A stretch of 64,000 nucleotides of DNA from Schaalia hyovaginalis (GCF_014208035.1 NZ_JACHMK010000001.1:620001-684000), one strand, 5' to 3'; numbered from the stretch's first letter, positions 11,318-20,193 are shown. Notes: generated by a model from the letters alone, not told the origin. A program made the numbers and translations.

Positions 11318-11986
11318 ATGGTCATGAGGGCTCAGGAGCTGAGGAAGGACTATCAGCGGGCGGGCAGGAGGGGAGGGCTCTTCACCGCCGTGCAGCCCCT
11401 CGACCTCGAACTGGCCCCCTCGGAGCTGGTGGTGGTCCGGGGGCGTTCGGGCAGCGGGAAGAGCACCCTGCTCGCGATGCTCGCCGGGATGCTCGTCCCG
11501 ACTTCGGGCCGTGTCCTCCTCGGGGAGGAGGACGTGTACGCCCTCGATGAGGCGGCCCTGTCGCGCCTGCGCAATGAGCGCATCGGCGTGATCCCCCAGG
11601 GCAATTCCGCCCTGCGCAGCCTGTCCGTCCTCGAGAACGTCATGCTCCCCTCGATCATCCGGGGCGGGGAGGCGTCGAGGGCGAGGGCGGAGGAGCTTCT
11701 CGATGAGCTCGGCATCGCGCCGCTCGCGGATTCGGCGCCCACGGAGCTCTCCGGCGGGGAGCTGAGGCGGGCGGCGGTGGCCAGGGCGCTGCTCCTGGGG
11801 CCTGAAACCCTCCTGGCCGATGAGCCGACGGCGGGGCTCGACAGTGCGAATGCGAGGGTCGTCCTCGAGGCGATCCGCCGGGCGGCGGATGCGGGCGCGG
11901 CCGTCCTCCTCGTCTCGCATGAGGACGAGGCCCTGCCCTTCGCCGATCGCGTGCTCGCGATGGAGGACGGTGCGCTGCGCGCCTGA
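11318..11986 (+). CDS. ABC transporter ATP-binding protein (MacB/LolD type)
   Basis: The 222-residue ATPase has Walker A GRSGSGKSTLL (about residue 47), Q-loop PQGNS, signature LSGGELRRAAVARALLLGP and Walker B ETLLADEPTAGLD, followed by the H-loop LVSHEDEA. Its size and the ELSGGELRR form fit the LolD/MacB group that partners FtsX-like permeases. It starts 1 nt after the second permease and closes the DUF4418 operon. It would power the two permeases as a heterodimeric complex. About 150 nt separate it from the FTR1 operon, which has its own promoter. Confidence 0.9.
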   Translation: MVMRAQELRKDYQRAGRRGGLFTAVQPLDLELAPSELVVVRGRSGSGKSTLLAMLAGMLVPTSGRVLLGEEDVYALDEAALSRLRNERIGVIPQGNSALRSLSVLENVMLPSIIRGGEASRARAEELLDELGIAPLADSAPTELSGGELRRAAVARALLLGPETLLADEPTAGLDSANARVVLEAIRRAADAGAAVLLVSHEDEALPFADRVLAMEDGALRA

Positions 11987-12013
11987 ACCGCGCCAAGGGG
12001 GCGGTCAATTAAC

Positions 12014-12043
12014 TTAGTTGCGCCTTACTAAAATGAGTATAGA
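12014..12043 (+). promoter_or_regulatory. FTR1 operon promoter with DtxR-like operator
   Basis: TTAGTTGCGCCTTACTAA (12014-12031) is an interrupted palindrome with ends TTAGT/ACTAA, close to DtxR/IdeR boxes, immediately before a -10-like TATAGA (12038-12043). Iron-repressed transcription of the FTR1-P19 operon is inferred; the -35 (TTAGTT, 12014-12019) would lie inside the operator. Confidence 0.5.
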
Positions 12044-12139
12044 CTGTACGCGCGCGTTCCGGCCCGCTGATCGCGCTCGTCATCCCCAACGGCATCGTGC
12101 GCCCTTAGACCCGATGCCCGGCGCGAAGGAGAAAATGAA

Positions 12140-13393
12140 GTGAGAGGCAATGCCCGCCCGATCGCACGGACGACGAAGGGCATCAGGGCCGTCCTGCTGC
12201 TCCTGACCTCCCTCGCGCTTCTCCTCTTCCTCCCCTCGCCCGCGCGCGCCGAGGGCGCCGCATCGACCTGGGATGAGGTCGCCGAGGAAATGGGGCAGAT
12301 CCTCGACCAGGCCGAGCAGGCCTATCTTTCCGGAGACGCCGAGGCCGGAAAAGACGGGGTCAACACCGCCTACTACAGGCGCTACGAGACCCTCGGCTTC
12401 GAGAAGCAGGTGATGGCGCGGATCTCGGGCGAACGGGTATCCGCCGTCGAGATGGAGTTCTCCCTCATCAAGAAGGCGATGACCGATCACGACGACGCCG
12501 CGGTGGCCGAGCACACGCAGATCCTCAAGACCTACCTCCGCGAAGACGCGAAAGCCCTCGACGGCCCCTCGGAGGACACCTCGAACGGCTCGCCCTGGCT
12601 CTCCGGCTTCCTCCCCTCCCTCCTCGTCATCCTCCGAGAGGGGATGGAGGCGATCCTCGTCGTCGCCGCGATCCTCGCCTACCTCGGCAGGGCCGGGCAC
12701 AAGGACAAGAGCCGGATCGTGTGGGCCGGGGTCGTCCTCGCCCTCCTGGCCTCGGTCCTCCTCGCCGTGCTCTTCTCCACCTTCTCGCATCTCGCCGGGG
12801 CGAACCAGGAGCTCCTCGAGGGCGTCGCCGCGCTCTTCGCCGTCGCCATGCTCATCTGGGTCTCGAACTGGATGATCAGCAAGTCCTCGAGCCAAGCCTG
12901 GGACCGGTACATCAAAGAGCAGACCGACGCCTCCTTGAACAGGGGCTCCCTCTTCGGACTGGCCTTCATCGCCTTCCTCGCGGTCCTGCGCGAAGGGGCC
13001 GAGACGATCCTCTTCTACATCCCGGTCATCTCCAACGCGGACGAGGCCGTCGGATACGTCTGGATCGGCCTCGCGGTGGGAGCGGCGATCCTCGTCCTCG
13101 TCTACCTGCTCATCCAATTCGCGGCCCTGCGCATCCCCCTGCGCCCCTTCTTCACCGTCACCTCGCTCCTCCTGGCCCTCATGGCCGTCACCTTCACAGG
13201 CTCGGGGATCAAAGAACTTCAGGAAGCCGACGTCCTGCCGCTCACCTACCTGGACGGCTTCCCGACCATTGACCTCTTGGGGATCTACCCCAGAGTGGAG
13301 AACCTCGCCGGACAGGCCCTGGTTCTCGCCATCATCGTCGGCCTGTACTTCTGGGGATCGCGTCGTCAACGCCGCGACGCCCTCGCGAAGTGA
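12140..13393 (+). CDS. FTR1-family iron permease
   Basis: The 417-residue protein starts with a signal sequence (LLLLTSLALLLFLPSPARA, about residues 19-37) and an extracytoplasmic helical domain, followed by about seven membrane helices. Two REGxE iron-binding motifs, REGME near residue 166 and REGAE near 284, are the hallmark of FTR1/EfeU/FtrC permeases. GTG 12140 is used: AAGGAG lies 8 nt upstream, and an ATG at 12135 runs into a stop after one codon. It leads an operon with a P19 protein, a DUF2318 protein, two ABC permeases, an ATPase, an FMN-binding lipoprotein and ApbE, the same set found around Campylobacter P19. Role: high-affinity iron uptake across the cytoplasmic membrane. Confidence 0.92.
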   Translation: MRGNARPIARTTKGIRAVLLLLTSLALLLFLPSPARAEGAASTWDEVAEEMGQILDQAEQAYLSGDAEAGKDGVNTAYYRRYETLGFEKQVMARISGERVSAVEMEFSLIKKAMTDHDDAAVAEHTQILKTYLREDAKALDGPSEDTSNGSPWLSGFLPSLLVILREGMEAILVVAAILAYLGRAGHKDKSRIVWAGVVLALLASVLLAVLFSTFSHLAGANQELLEGVAALFAVAMLIWVSNWMISKSSSQAWDRYIKEQTDASLNRGSLFGLAFIAFLAVLREGAETILFYIPVISNADEAVGYVWIGLAVGAAILVLVYLLIQFAALRIPLRPFFTVTSLLLALMAVTFTGSGIKELQEADVLPLTYLDGFPTIDLLGIYPRVENLAGQALVLAIIVGLYFWGSRRQRRDALAK

Positions 13394-13432
13394 CGAACCG
13401 TCGATCCCACACACCGACACGGAGAACGATTC

Positions 13433-14056
13433 ATGAAGCGCTCATTCACGCGCGTCGGCGCCCTCGTCGGCGCCCTCGCCCTGATGGCGGGCCTCTCGGC
13501 CTGCTCCTCCTCCACCTCCTCCAAACCCGCCGAATCGATGCAATCCGCCCCGACGGAGGCCGCCGCCCCCGGCGAGGACGCCGGATTCGACGAATTCCCC
13601 CTCGGCGATGACGTCTTCTCGGGCCCCCTGAAGATCTCGGGCGTCTACTTCCAGCCGGTCGACATGGACCCCCAGGTCCAGACCCCGGCCTCCGAGGCCT
13701 CGATGCACATCGAGGCGGACATCTCCGCCGTCGAGGGCAACGACCTCGGCTACGGCGTCGGCGACTTCATCCCCGGCCTCACCGTCGAGTACAAGATCCT
13801 CGGCGAAGACGGCAAAGCCGTCCTCGAGGGCACCTTCATGCCGATGAACGCCTCCGACGGCCCCCACTACGGCCTCAACCTCCCCAAGCTGGACGCCGGA
13901 ACCTACACGGTCCAATTCATCGTCCACTCCCCGGAGGAGAACGGCTGGCTCCTCCACACCGATGAGACCACCGGTGTCAAGGGCCGCTTCTGGACCGAGC
14001 CGATCACGGCCGAATTCACGAACTGGAAGTGGGATCCCAGCGCCGTCGAGTGGTGA
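13433..14056 (+). CDS. P19/Tp34-family iron-binding lipoprotein
   Basis: This 207-residue protein has a lipoprotein signal (lipobox LSAC, Cys 24) and then an acidic beta-sandwich domain of the P19/Tp34 family (iron transport protein, Pfam Tp34). In that family a Cu site with Met/His ligands and an iron site at the dimer interface are known; here Met residues in PVDMDPQVQ and SMHIEADIS and His residues in GPHYGLN and VHSPEENG are candidate ligands. It sits 39 nt after the FTR1 gene and should deliver iron from the cell surface to the permease. As a Gram-positive version it is tethered by lipid instead of being periplasmic. Confidence 0.88.
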   Translation: MKRSFTRVGALVGALALMAGLSACSSSTSSKPAESMQSAPTEAAAPGEDAGFDEFPLGDDVFSGPLKISGVYFQPVDMDPQVQTPASEASMHIEADISAVEGNDLGYGVGDFIPGLTVEYKILGEDGKAVLEGTFMPMNASDGPHYGLNLPKLDAGTYTVQFIVHSPEENGWLLHTDETTGVKGRFWTEPITAEFTNWKWDPSAVEW

Positions 14057-14134
14057 GACGAAGCGCGGGCCGGAGGCGGCTCCGGCCCGCGCGCCCCGCC
14101 CGATGAGCCGCAGCGAGCACAAGGAGGACGAGTC

Positions 14135-15397
14135 ATGATCGAGCAGATGGGGCAGACGACTCTCGTCCTGCTCCTCAGCGCGCTCGCCGTCGCAGTGGTC
14201 GTCCCCGCCGTCCCCGCGGGCGGGCGCGGGCGCTCGGCCCGGCGCATCCGGACATGGACGATCGGAAGCGGTCTCGCGCTCGGCCTCCTCGCCTCCCTCC
14301 TCCTCACCGTCGTCAACACCCTCGCCCCGAAAGCCGTCAATCGGCAGACCGTCGCCCTGTGGAGCCTCCCTCTCGCGATCGGCCTCGCGATCGCGGTGGT
14401 CGTCCTCGTCCTCCTGCGGGCGCGCCGCCCCGGGGGCGCGCCGATCCTCGACACCCCGCTGCGCCTCCTCATCGCCGCCTACATCGCCCTCGTGCTCTTC
14501 CGGAGCGCGCCGAGCGCGATGGCCCAGGCCGTCATGCTGGTGCCCGCGGGAAGCGGGACGCCCTCCACCCAAACGGTCCTCGCCTTCACCGGATACGTCC
14601 TCGGCTGGGCGGCGGCCGCCCTCCTCGGCGCCCTCGCATGGAAGCTCACCTCCCTCGCGCACAGGCGCTGGCCCACGGTCCTCGTCCCCGCCGTCCTCGC
14701 CCTCACCCACGCGCTCCTCATCATCCGCATCCTCCAGGCCCAGCGGGTCATCGAGATGTCCAACTCGGCCTTCAAGGCCCTCTCGTGGTTCATCAACCAC
14801 GAAGCCGTCTTCCCGCTCGCGGGCATGTCCGTCCTCCTCGTCCTCGCCGCCCTCACCTGGGCCGAGGGGAGGACGATGCCCAGGAGCGGGGCCAACCCCG
14901 CCGAAGGGCGCCTCAACCGCGCGCGGGCCAGGCTCTGGAAGACGATCGCCGGGGCCGCCGCGGGGGGCTACCTGTGCGGGGCCCTCCTCATCACCCTGGG
15001 CGTGGTGGTCGGATCCGCCGAGGTCGAACTCTCCGAACCGGAGTCCTACTCGGTCGTCGAGGAGCAGGCCGTGATCGATATCGCCAAGATCTCCGACGGG
15101 CATCTCCACCGCTTCGTCTACACGACGAAGTCGGGGGTCGAAGTCCGCTTCATCGTCATCCAAAAAGCCGGATCCTCCTTCGGGGTCGGCCTCGACGCCT
15201 GCGAGATCTGCGGTCCGAGCGGCTACTACGAGAAGGACGGGAAGATCATCTGCAAGCTCTGCGAAGTCGCCATGAACATCGCGACGATCGGCTTCAAAGG
15301 CGGATGCAACCCCATCCCCATCGAATACACGGTCTCGAACGGCTCGCTGACCGTGCCGTTGAGCGTCCTGGAGGCGAGTGAAGGGGTCTTCGCATGA
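14135..15397 (+). CDS. DUF2318 Fe-S-type membrane protein of the FTR1-P19 operon
   Basis: The 420-residue protein has about eight hydrophobic segments in its first 290 residues and a C-terminal DUF2318 domain. There CEIC and CKLC motifs (about residues 356-380) and GFKGGCNPIPIEY (about 387-399) form the conserved cysteine set, likely for an Fe-S or other metal centre outside or at the membrane. ATG 14135 follows AAGGAGGACGAGTC. In Campylobacter the homologous gene follows p19 and is thought to pass electrons or metal to the system. It is 78 nt after the P19 gene and 49 nt before the first permease of this operon. Confidence 0.88.
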   Translation: MIEQMGQTTLVLLLSALAVAVVVPAVPAGGRGRSARRIRTWTIGSGLALGLLASLLLTVVNTLAPKAVNRQTVALWSLPLAIGLAIAVVVLVLLRARRPGGAPILDTPLRLLIAAYIALVLFRSAPSAMAQAVMLVPAGSGTPSTQTVLAFTGYVLGWAAAALLGALAWKLTSLAHRRWPTVLVPAVLALTHALLIIRILQAQRVIEMSNSAFKALSWFINHEAVFPLAGMSVLLVLAALTWAEGRTMPRSGANPAEGRLNRARARLWKTIAGAAAGGYLCGALLITLGVVVGSAEVELSEPESYSVVEEQAVIDIAKISDGHLHRFVYTTKSGVEVRFIVIQKAGSSFGVGLDACEICGPSGYYEKDGKIICKLCEVAMNIATIGFKGGCNPIPIEYTVSNGSLTVPLSVLEASEGVFA

Positions 15398-15446
15398 GGC
15401 GGAACGAACGCCGCATCCTTGTCGCCGTGCGACGGGGGCGGCGCTG

Positions 15447-16718
15447 ATGTTCATCAGGATGCTCTCGCGCGCCCTCGTGCGGCGCGGAAACCGTCATCTC
15501 CTCATCGCCCTGACCGTCGCCCTGGGGGCCGCGGTCGCAGCCTCCATGCTCTCGGTCATGTTCGACGTCGGGGACAAGGTCAATCAGGAGCTCAAGTCCT
15601 ACGGGGCGAACATCGTCGTCCGCCCGCGCGGAGCCGCCGTCCTCGAAGACCTCTACGGCGCGCAGGGGGCCGGCGAGTCCTATCTGCGCGAAGACGAGCT
15701 CCAGAACATCAAGACGATCTTCTGGACCTACAACATCCTCGACTTCGCGCCCCTCCTGCCCGTCGAGGCCCTCGACGCCGAGGGCGGGCCCGTCACCGTC
15801 ACGGGCACGTGGTTCTCCCACCATCTCGACCTGGCGACCGGGGAGAGCGTCGACACGGGCCTGGACCGTCTGCGCGGATGGTGGACCATCGAGGGGGAGT
15901 GGGCCTCGCAGTCCGATCCCGCGGGCGTCATGGTCGGTTCCTCCTACGCGGCGAAGCGCTCCTTGAAAGCCGGCGATCCCCTCGTCCTCAGCCGCGGGGA
16001 GGAGAGGATCGAAACCGTCATCACGGGCGTGTTCGATTCCGGGGACGAGGCCGACGAAGGGGTCTACGCCCCTCTCGCCCTCGCGCAGCGGCTCCTCGGG
16101 CGCCCCGGGGCCGTCGGGTCCGTCGAAGTCTCCGCGCTGACGACCCCGGACAACGATCTCGCCCGCAAGGCGGCGAGGAACCCCGGTTCGCTGTCGGTCT
16201 CCGAACGCGAAACCTGGTACTGCACCGCCTACGTCTCATCGATCGCCTACCAGATCGAAGAAGTGATGACGGACTCCGTGGCGAGGCCCGTCCGCCTGAT
16301 CGCCGAATCCGAGGGCACGATCCTGTCCAAGACCCAGCTCCTCATGATGCTCGTCACCCTCCTGGCCCTCGCCTCCTCGGCCCTGGCCATCGCGAACCTC
16401 GTCACCGCGAACGTCATGGAGCGCTCCTCCGAGATCGGGCTCATGAAAGCCATCGGGGCGAAGAACGGCTCGATCATCGCCCTCTTCCTCGCTGAGATCT
16501 CCCTCGTGGGCGGCGTCGGCGGCCTGATCGGCTACGGGGCGGGGATCGGCCTCGCCCAGATCATCGGGAAGGCGGTCTTCGGCTCGGCGATCGCCTTCGC
16601 CCCGATCGTCATCGTCCTCGTCGCCGTCCTCGTCCTCCTCGTCGTCCTCGGCGCCTCGGTCCCCGCAATCCGCTACCTGCTGCGCCTCAACGCGGCGGAA
16701 GTCCTCCACGGAAGGTGA
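15447..16718 (+). CDS. FtsX/MacB-like ABC permease (FTR1 operon, first)
   Basis: A 423-residue permease: N-terminal helix (about residues 20-40), large external domain and three C-terminal helices with ERSSEIGLMKAIGAKNGSI as coupling segment. GANIVVRPRG at the start of the external domain parallels GADVLVYPSA in the DUF4418 operon, showing the two systems belong to one broad family. ATG 15447 is preferred (GGGGG about 8 nt upstream); an in-frame start at 15378 would overlap the DUF2318 gene and add an unlikely polar stretch. The homologues in Campylobacter (Cj1661/Cj1662) are needed with P19, but their substrate is unsettled. Confidence 0.87.
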   Translation: MFIRMLSRALVRRGNRHLLIALTVALGAAVAASMLSVMFDVGDKVNQELKSYGANIVVRPRGAAVLEDLYGAQGAGESYLREDELQNIKTIFWTYNILDFAPLLPVEALDAEGGPVTVTGTWFSHHLDLATGESVDTGLDRLRGWWTIEGEWASQSDPAGVMVGSSYAAKRSLKAGDPLVLSRGEERIETVITGVFDSGDEADEGVYAPLALAQRLLGRPGAVGSVEVSALTTPDNDLARKAARNPGSLSVSERETWYCTAYVSSIAYQIEEVMTDSVARPVRLIAESEGTILSKTQLLMMLVTLLALASSALAIANLVTANVMERSSEIGLMKAIGAKNGSIIALFLAEISLVGGVGGLIGYGAGIGLAQIIGKAVFGSAIAFAPIVIVLVAVLVLLVVLGASVPAIRYLLRLNAAEVLHGR

Positions 16719-16720
16719 GC

Positions 16721-17890
16721 ATGAGCCGTCGCACGATGTTCTGGCGGATGGTCATGTCCTCGATCATCCGTAGGCGCTCCCGGGTCCTCATCGCGATCCT
16801 CGCGGTCGCGATCGGCGCGACCACCCTGTCGGGCCTGGCGACGATCGCCATCGACGTCCCCGCGCAGATGGCCCGGGAAGTCCGCTCCTACGGGGCGAAT
16901 CTCGTCGTCTCCCCGGGCCCGGGCGCCGCCTCGCTCGACGAAGCGGCCCTGGCCGCGGTCGAGCGCGCCGTCCCGAAGGACCTCCTCGTCGGCTCCGCCG
17001 CCTTCGAATACGCGACCGTTCTCATCAACGACCAGCCCTTCATCGCCGCGGGGAGCGACCTGGCCTCGGTCCGCGCCATGAACCCCTACTGGTTCGTCGA
17101 GGGCGCCTGGCCCGGCGGCGACGGGGAAGTCCTCATCGGGGAGGAGATCGCGCAGACCATCGGCGCGAACCCCGGCGACCGGATCCTCGTCTCCGCCCTC
17201 CTCGACCCGAAGCGGGACCCGGCCGGGCAGTCATCGCGGGCCCAGAAGGACGAGCCCCTCTCCCTCCTGGTCTCCGGCGTCCTCAAAACCGGCGGCAACG
17301 AGGACGGCTACATGTACACGGGCTCCGCCGACATTCAAGGGATCACCGGGGCCGAACCCGCCCCGAGCATCGTCGAGTACTCGATCGCCGCGGAGTCCGA
17401 GCGCCTCGCCCAGATCGCCCAGTCCATCGAGAGCGGGGCGCAGGACGTCTCGGCGCGCGTCGTCAAACGCCTCGCCGCCTCCGACTCGGGGGTGCTCGAC
17501 ATGCTGCGCTCCCTGCTCGCGATCATCACGGGAATCGTCCTCGCCCTCACGATGATCGGCGTCTCGACGACGATGGTCGCCGTCGTCGCCGAACGCCGGA
17601 CCGAGATCGGCCTCCGCAAGGCCCTCGGCGCCTCGTCGCGCTCCGTCATCGTCGAATTCGTCGGGGAGAGCGCGCTGCTCGGACTCGTAGGGGGCTGCTT
17701 CGGCGCCCTGTTCGGCTACGCCCTCGCATCCGGCGTCGCCCTCAACGTGTTCCACCGCAGCGTCGACGCGCCGGTCCTGATCCTCGTCATCACCGTCCTC
17801 GCCTCCATCGGCGTCTCCGTCCTCGCCTGCCTGCCCCCGGTGAGACGGGCCGCCGCCATCGATCCGGCCCTCGTCCTGCGCGGAGAATGA
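16721..17890 (+). CDS. FtsX/MacB-like ABC permease (FTR1 operon, second)
   Basis: A 389-residue partner of the preceding permease with the same topology; the coupling region reads ERRTEIGLRKALGASSRSV and the external domain begins GANLVVSPGPG. Two starts are possible: GTG 16715, overlapping the previous stop as GTGA, or ATG 16721 with GGAAGG 5 nt upstream; the ATG is preferred. A 10-nt gap leads to the ATPase. It lacks the vicinal cysteines present in the second permease of the DUF4418 operon, so the two ABC systems are probably not interchangeable. Confidence 0.87.
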   Translation: MSRRTMFWRMVMSSIIRRRSRVLIAILAVAIGATTLSGLATIAIDVPAQMAREVRSYGANLVVSPGPGAASLDEAALAAVERAVPKDLLVGSAAFEYATVLINDQPFIAAGSDLASVRAMNPYWFVEGAWPGGDGEVLIGEEIAQTIGANPGDRILVSALLDPKRDPAGQSSRAQKDEPLSLLVSGVLKTGGNEDGYMYTGSADIQGITGAEPAPSIVEYSIAAESERLAQIAQSIESGAQDVSARVVKRLAASDSGVLDMLRSLLAIITGIVLALTMIGVSTTMVAVVAERRTEIGLRKALGASSRSVIVEFVGESALLGLVGGCFGALFGYALASGVALNVFHRSVDAPVLILVITVLASIGVSVLACLPPVRRAAAIDPALVLRGE

Positions 17891-17900
17891 AGGAAGAAGC

Positions 17901-18632
17901 ATGACTGAAGAAGAACGGACTCGTCCCCTCCTCGACCTGCGGGGGGTGTCGAAGATCTACGGGGACCTCCACGCGATCGACGAGATCAGCCTGCAGGTCC
18001 CCCGGGGCCAATGGCTCTCGATCGTCGGCCCCTCGGGCTCGGGGAAGACGACCTTGATGAACATCGTCGGCTGCATGGACACCCCCTCGCGGGGGACGGT
18101 CCTGCTCGACGGGCACGACATCTCCGACCTCACCCGCGATGAGCTCACCGAGATCCGGCGCGACACGATCGGCCTCGTCTTCCAGCAGTTCCATCTCATC
18201 GGCCACCTCAGCGCCCTCGAGAACGTCATGGTCGCCCAGTACTACCACTCGATGCCCGACGAGGCCGAGGCCATGGAGGCCCTCGACCGAGTCGGCCTGG
18301 CCGATCGGGCCTCCCATCTTCCCCGTCAGCTCTCCGGCGGCGAGCAGCAGCGGGTGTGCGTCGCGCGCGCCCTCATCAACTACCCGAAGCTCATCCTCGC
18401 CGACGAACCGACCGGCAACCTCGACGAGAGGAACGAGGAGATCGTCCTCGACCTCTTCGGCCAGCTCCACCGCGAGGGGACGACCCTCATGGTCGTCACC
18501 CACGACGCCCGGGTCGCGGGCTGCGGCCAGCGGGAGATCGCCCTCGAGCACGGCAGGGTCCTCAAGGAGACTCTGCACGAGCAGGACCGCCCCTTCAGGG
18601 CGACCGGAAAGGACAAGGCCGCACTGCGATGA
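17901..18632 (+). CDS. ABC transporter ATP-binding protein of the FTR1 operon
   Basis: This 243-residue ATPase has Walker A GPSGSGKTTLMN (about residue 43), Q-loop FQQFHLI, signature QLSGGEQQRVCVARAL and Walker B LILADEPTGNLD with the H-loop VVTHDAR. It is of MacB/LolD type and would energise the two permeases just upstream. ATG 17901 follows GAAGGAAGAAGC. Its last codons overlap the FMN-binding lipoprotein gene by ATGA, tying energy supply and the flavin protein to one translational unit. Confidence 0.92.
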   Translation: MTEEERTRPLLDLRGVSKIYGDLHAIDEISLQVPRGQWLSIVGPSGSGKTTLMNIVGCMDTPSRGTVLLDGHDISDLTRDELTEIRRDTIGLVFQQFHLIGHLSALENVMVAQYYHSMPDEAEAMEALDRVGLADRASHLPRQLSGGEQQRVCVARALINYPKLILADEPTGNLDERNEEIVLDLFGQLHREGTTLMVVTHDARVAGCGQREIALEHGRVLKETLHEQDRPFRATGKDKAALR

Positions 18633-19177
18633 GGAACGCTTTGGGGATCGGGGCCGTCGGACTGGGCGCGATGATGCTCGCGGCCTGCTCGCCCTCGTAC
18701 ACGATCGACATGTCGGTGCCGATGAGGGACGGGGAGTGGAGCGCGCGTTCGAATCCGGACGATCAGGGCGCCGTCGGGGTCATCACGATCAGCGTCGAGG
18801 GCGGCGACATCACGAAGACCGTCTACGAGACGAAGCGCGCCGACGGCTCGGACAAGGACGGCGAGTACGGGAAGGACTCGTCGGGCCAGGTGTTCAACGA
18901 GGACTATTACGCCCGGGCGCAGAAGGCGGTCGAGTCCTTCGCCCGCTACTCCCAGCAGCTCACCGATGAGGACGACCCCTCGAAGGTTGATGTCATCTCC
19001 GGTGCGACCGTCGCGCACAGCCAGTTCATGCAGGCCGCAATCCGGGCGATCAGCGCCGCCCAGGGGGTCGAGGACGCCGGCGCCGACCGCATCGACATCC
19101 CCGGTCTGAAGGACTCGACGGGCGAGGGGGACCCGGGGCTCGACGAGGACCTCGGCGGGACCGGGAAGCAGGGGTGA
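18629..19177 (+). CDS. FMN-binding domain lipoprotein
   Basis: The 182-residue protein has a lipobox MLAAC (Cys 20) and then an FMN-binding domain like that of NqrC/RnfG. DVISGATVAHS (about residues 121-131) contains the D-x-x-S-G-A-T flavinylation motif in which Thr is esterified to FMN by ApbE; the following Ser/Thr is one residue further away than usual. ApbE is the very next gene, overlapping by one base, which strongly supports covalent flavinylation at the cell surface. Role: extracytoplasmic electron carrier, presumably ferric reduction for the FTR1-P19 pathway; this is inferred from context. Confidence 0.88.
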   Translation: MRNALGIGAVGLGAMMLAACSPSYTIDMSVPMRDGEWSARSNPDDQGAVGVITISVEGGDITKTVYETKRADGSDKDGEYGKDSSGQVFNEDYYARAQKAVESFARYSQQLTDEDDPSKVDVISGATVAHSQFMQAAIRAISAAQGVEDAGADRIDIPGLKDSTGEGDPGLDEDLGGTGKQG

Positions 19178-20193
19178 TGGGGGCGCTCATCGATCTGTCC
19201 CTCCCCCTGGCGGGGGGCGAGTCCGATTGGCGATTCTCCTTCCCCGCGATGGGGACGCGCATCGATGTTGCGGGCCGGGGCGGTGATCCCGCCGCGATCG
19301 CCCGCGACTCCTGCGCGCTCGTCGCCGAACTGGAATCCCTGTGGTCCGTCTTCCGCAGTGATTCGGATGTCTCCCGCATCAATGCGAGTACCGACTGGTG
19401 CCCGGTGGACCGGCGCAGCGACGCGCTCCTCCGTGACGCCGTGGAGCTGTCGGAGGCGAGCGGCGGCGCCTTCTCGCCCCTGGTCGGAGCGCTCGTCGAG
19501 CTCTGGGGCCTCAAAGGAGCGCGGAGCCCCGGGGCCGGGGGTGCCCGGCCCGCGCCGACGCCCTCGGATGAGGAGGTCGAGCGGGCCGTGCGGGCCTGCG
19601 ATCCCTCGCGTCTTCACAGGGATTCGAGGGGGCGTTGGCGCATCGCCGGGGATGAGGGGCCGCGGCCCCGCCTCGATCTGGGCGGCATCGCGAAGGGGGA
19701 GACGGCTGATCGTCTCCGGGACGCGGCGGCGAGTGCGGGCGCGGAGGGGGTCCTCGTCTCCGTGGGCACCTCCTCGATCGCGGTTCACGGCTCGCGCAGG
19801 GACGGGTCCGCCTGGCGCGTGGGCCTGCGCGATCCCGAAGGGCCCGAGGATTCATGGGGCAGTCGTGTCGATCTCGCCCGGGGCTCCCTGTCCACTTCGG
19901 GAGCACTGCTCCCCGGGGCCGCCTCCCCCTTCGCCCGGCACATCCTCGATCCGCGCTCGGGGCGTTTCGCGTCTTCGGGGATCCGCCAGGCGACGGTGAT
20001 GTGCGCCTCGGGGGTTCTGGCGGAGGTGCTCTCGACGGCCCTCGTCGTCGGGGGCGCCGATTGCGTCGATGAGGAGGCGGTCCGCCGCTGGGCGCAGGAG
20101 CGGGGGGTCGGGTGCGGATGGGAGTTCGTCCTCATGACCTCCGAAGGCCCCGTGCGCTCCGGCGGGGCGCCTTGGGCTCCTCGGAGCGACTGA
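19177..20193 (+). CDS. apbE: FAD:protein FMN transferase
   Basis: ApbE transfers FMN from FAD to a threonine in target proteins. The 338-residue sequence shows MGTRID near the N-terminus, the LDLGGIAKGETAD motif (about residues 166-178), HILDPRSG (about 251) and the C-terminal ASGVLAEVLSTAL, where most family members have Asp in place of this Glu. SVGTSSIAVHG replaces the usual NLGGNI stretch. No obvious lipobox is present, so it may act inside or be anchored otherwise. ATG 19177 overlaps the stop of the FMN-binding lipoprotein gene; GTG 19174 is an alternative. It closes the FTR1 operon; target and enzyme are adjacent. Confidence 0.9.
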   Translation: MGALIDLSLPLAGGESDWRFSFPAMGTRIDVAGRGGDPAAIARDSCALVAELESLWSVFRSDSDVSRINASTDWCPVDRRSDALLRDAVELSEASGGAFSPLVGALVELWGLKGARSPGAGGARPAPTPSDEEVERAVRACDPSRLHRDSRGRWRIAGDEGPRPRLDLGGIAKGETADRLRDAAASAGAEGVLVSVGTSSIAVHGSRRDGSAWRVGLRDPEGPEDSWGSRVDLARGSLSTSGALLPGAASPFARHILDPRSGRFASSGIRQATVMCASGVLAEVLSTALVVGGADCVDEEAVRRWAQERGVGCGWEFVLMTSEGPVRSGGAPWAPRSD

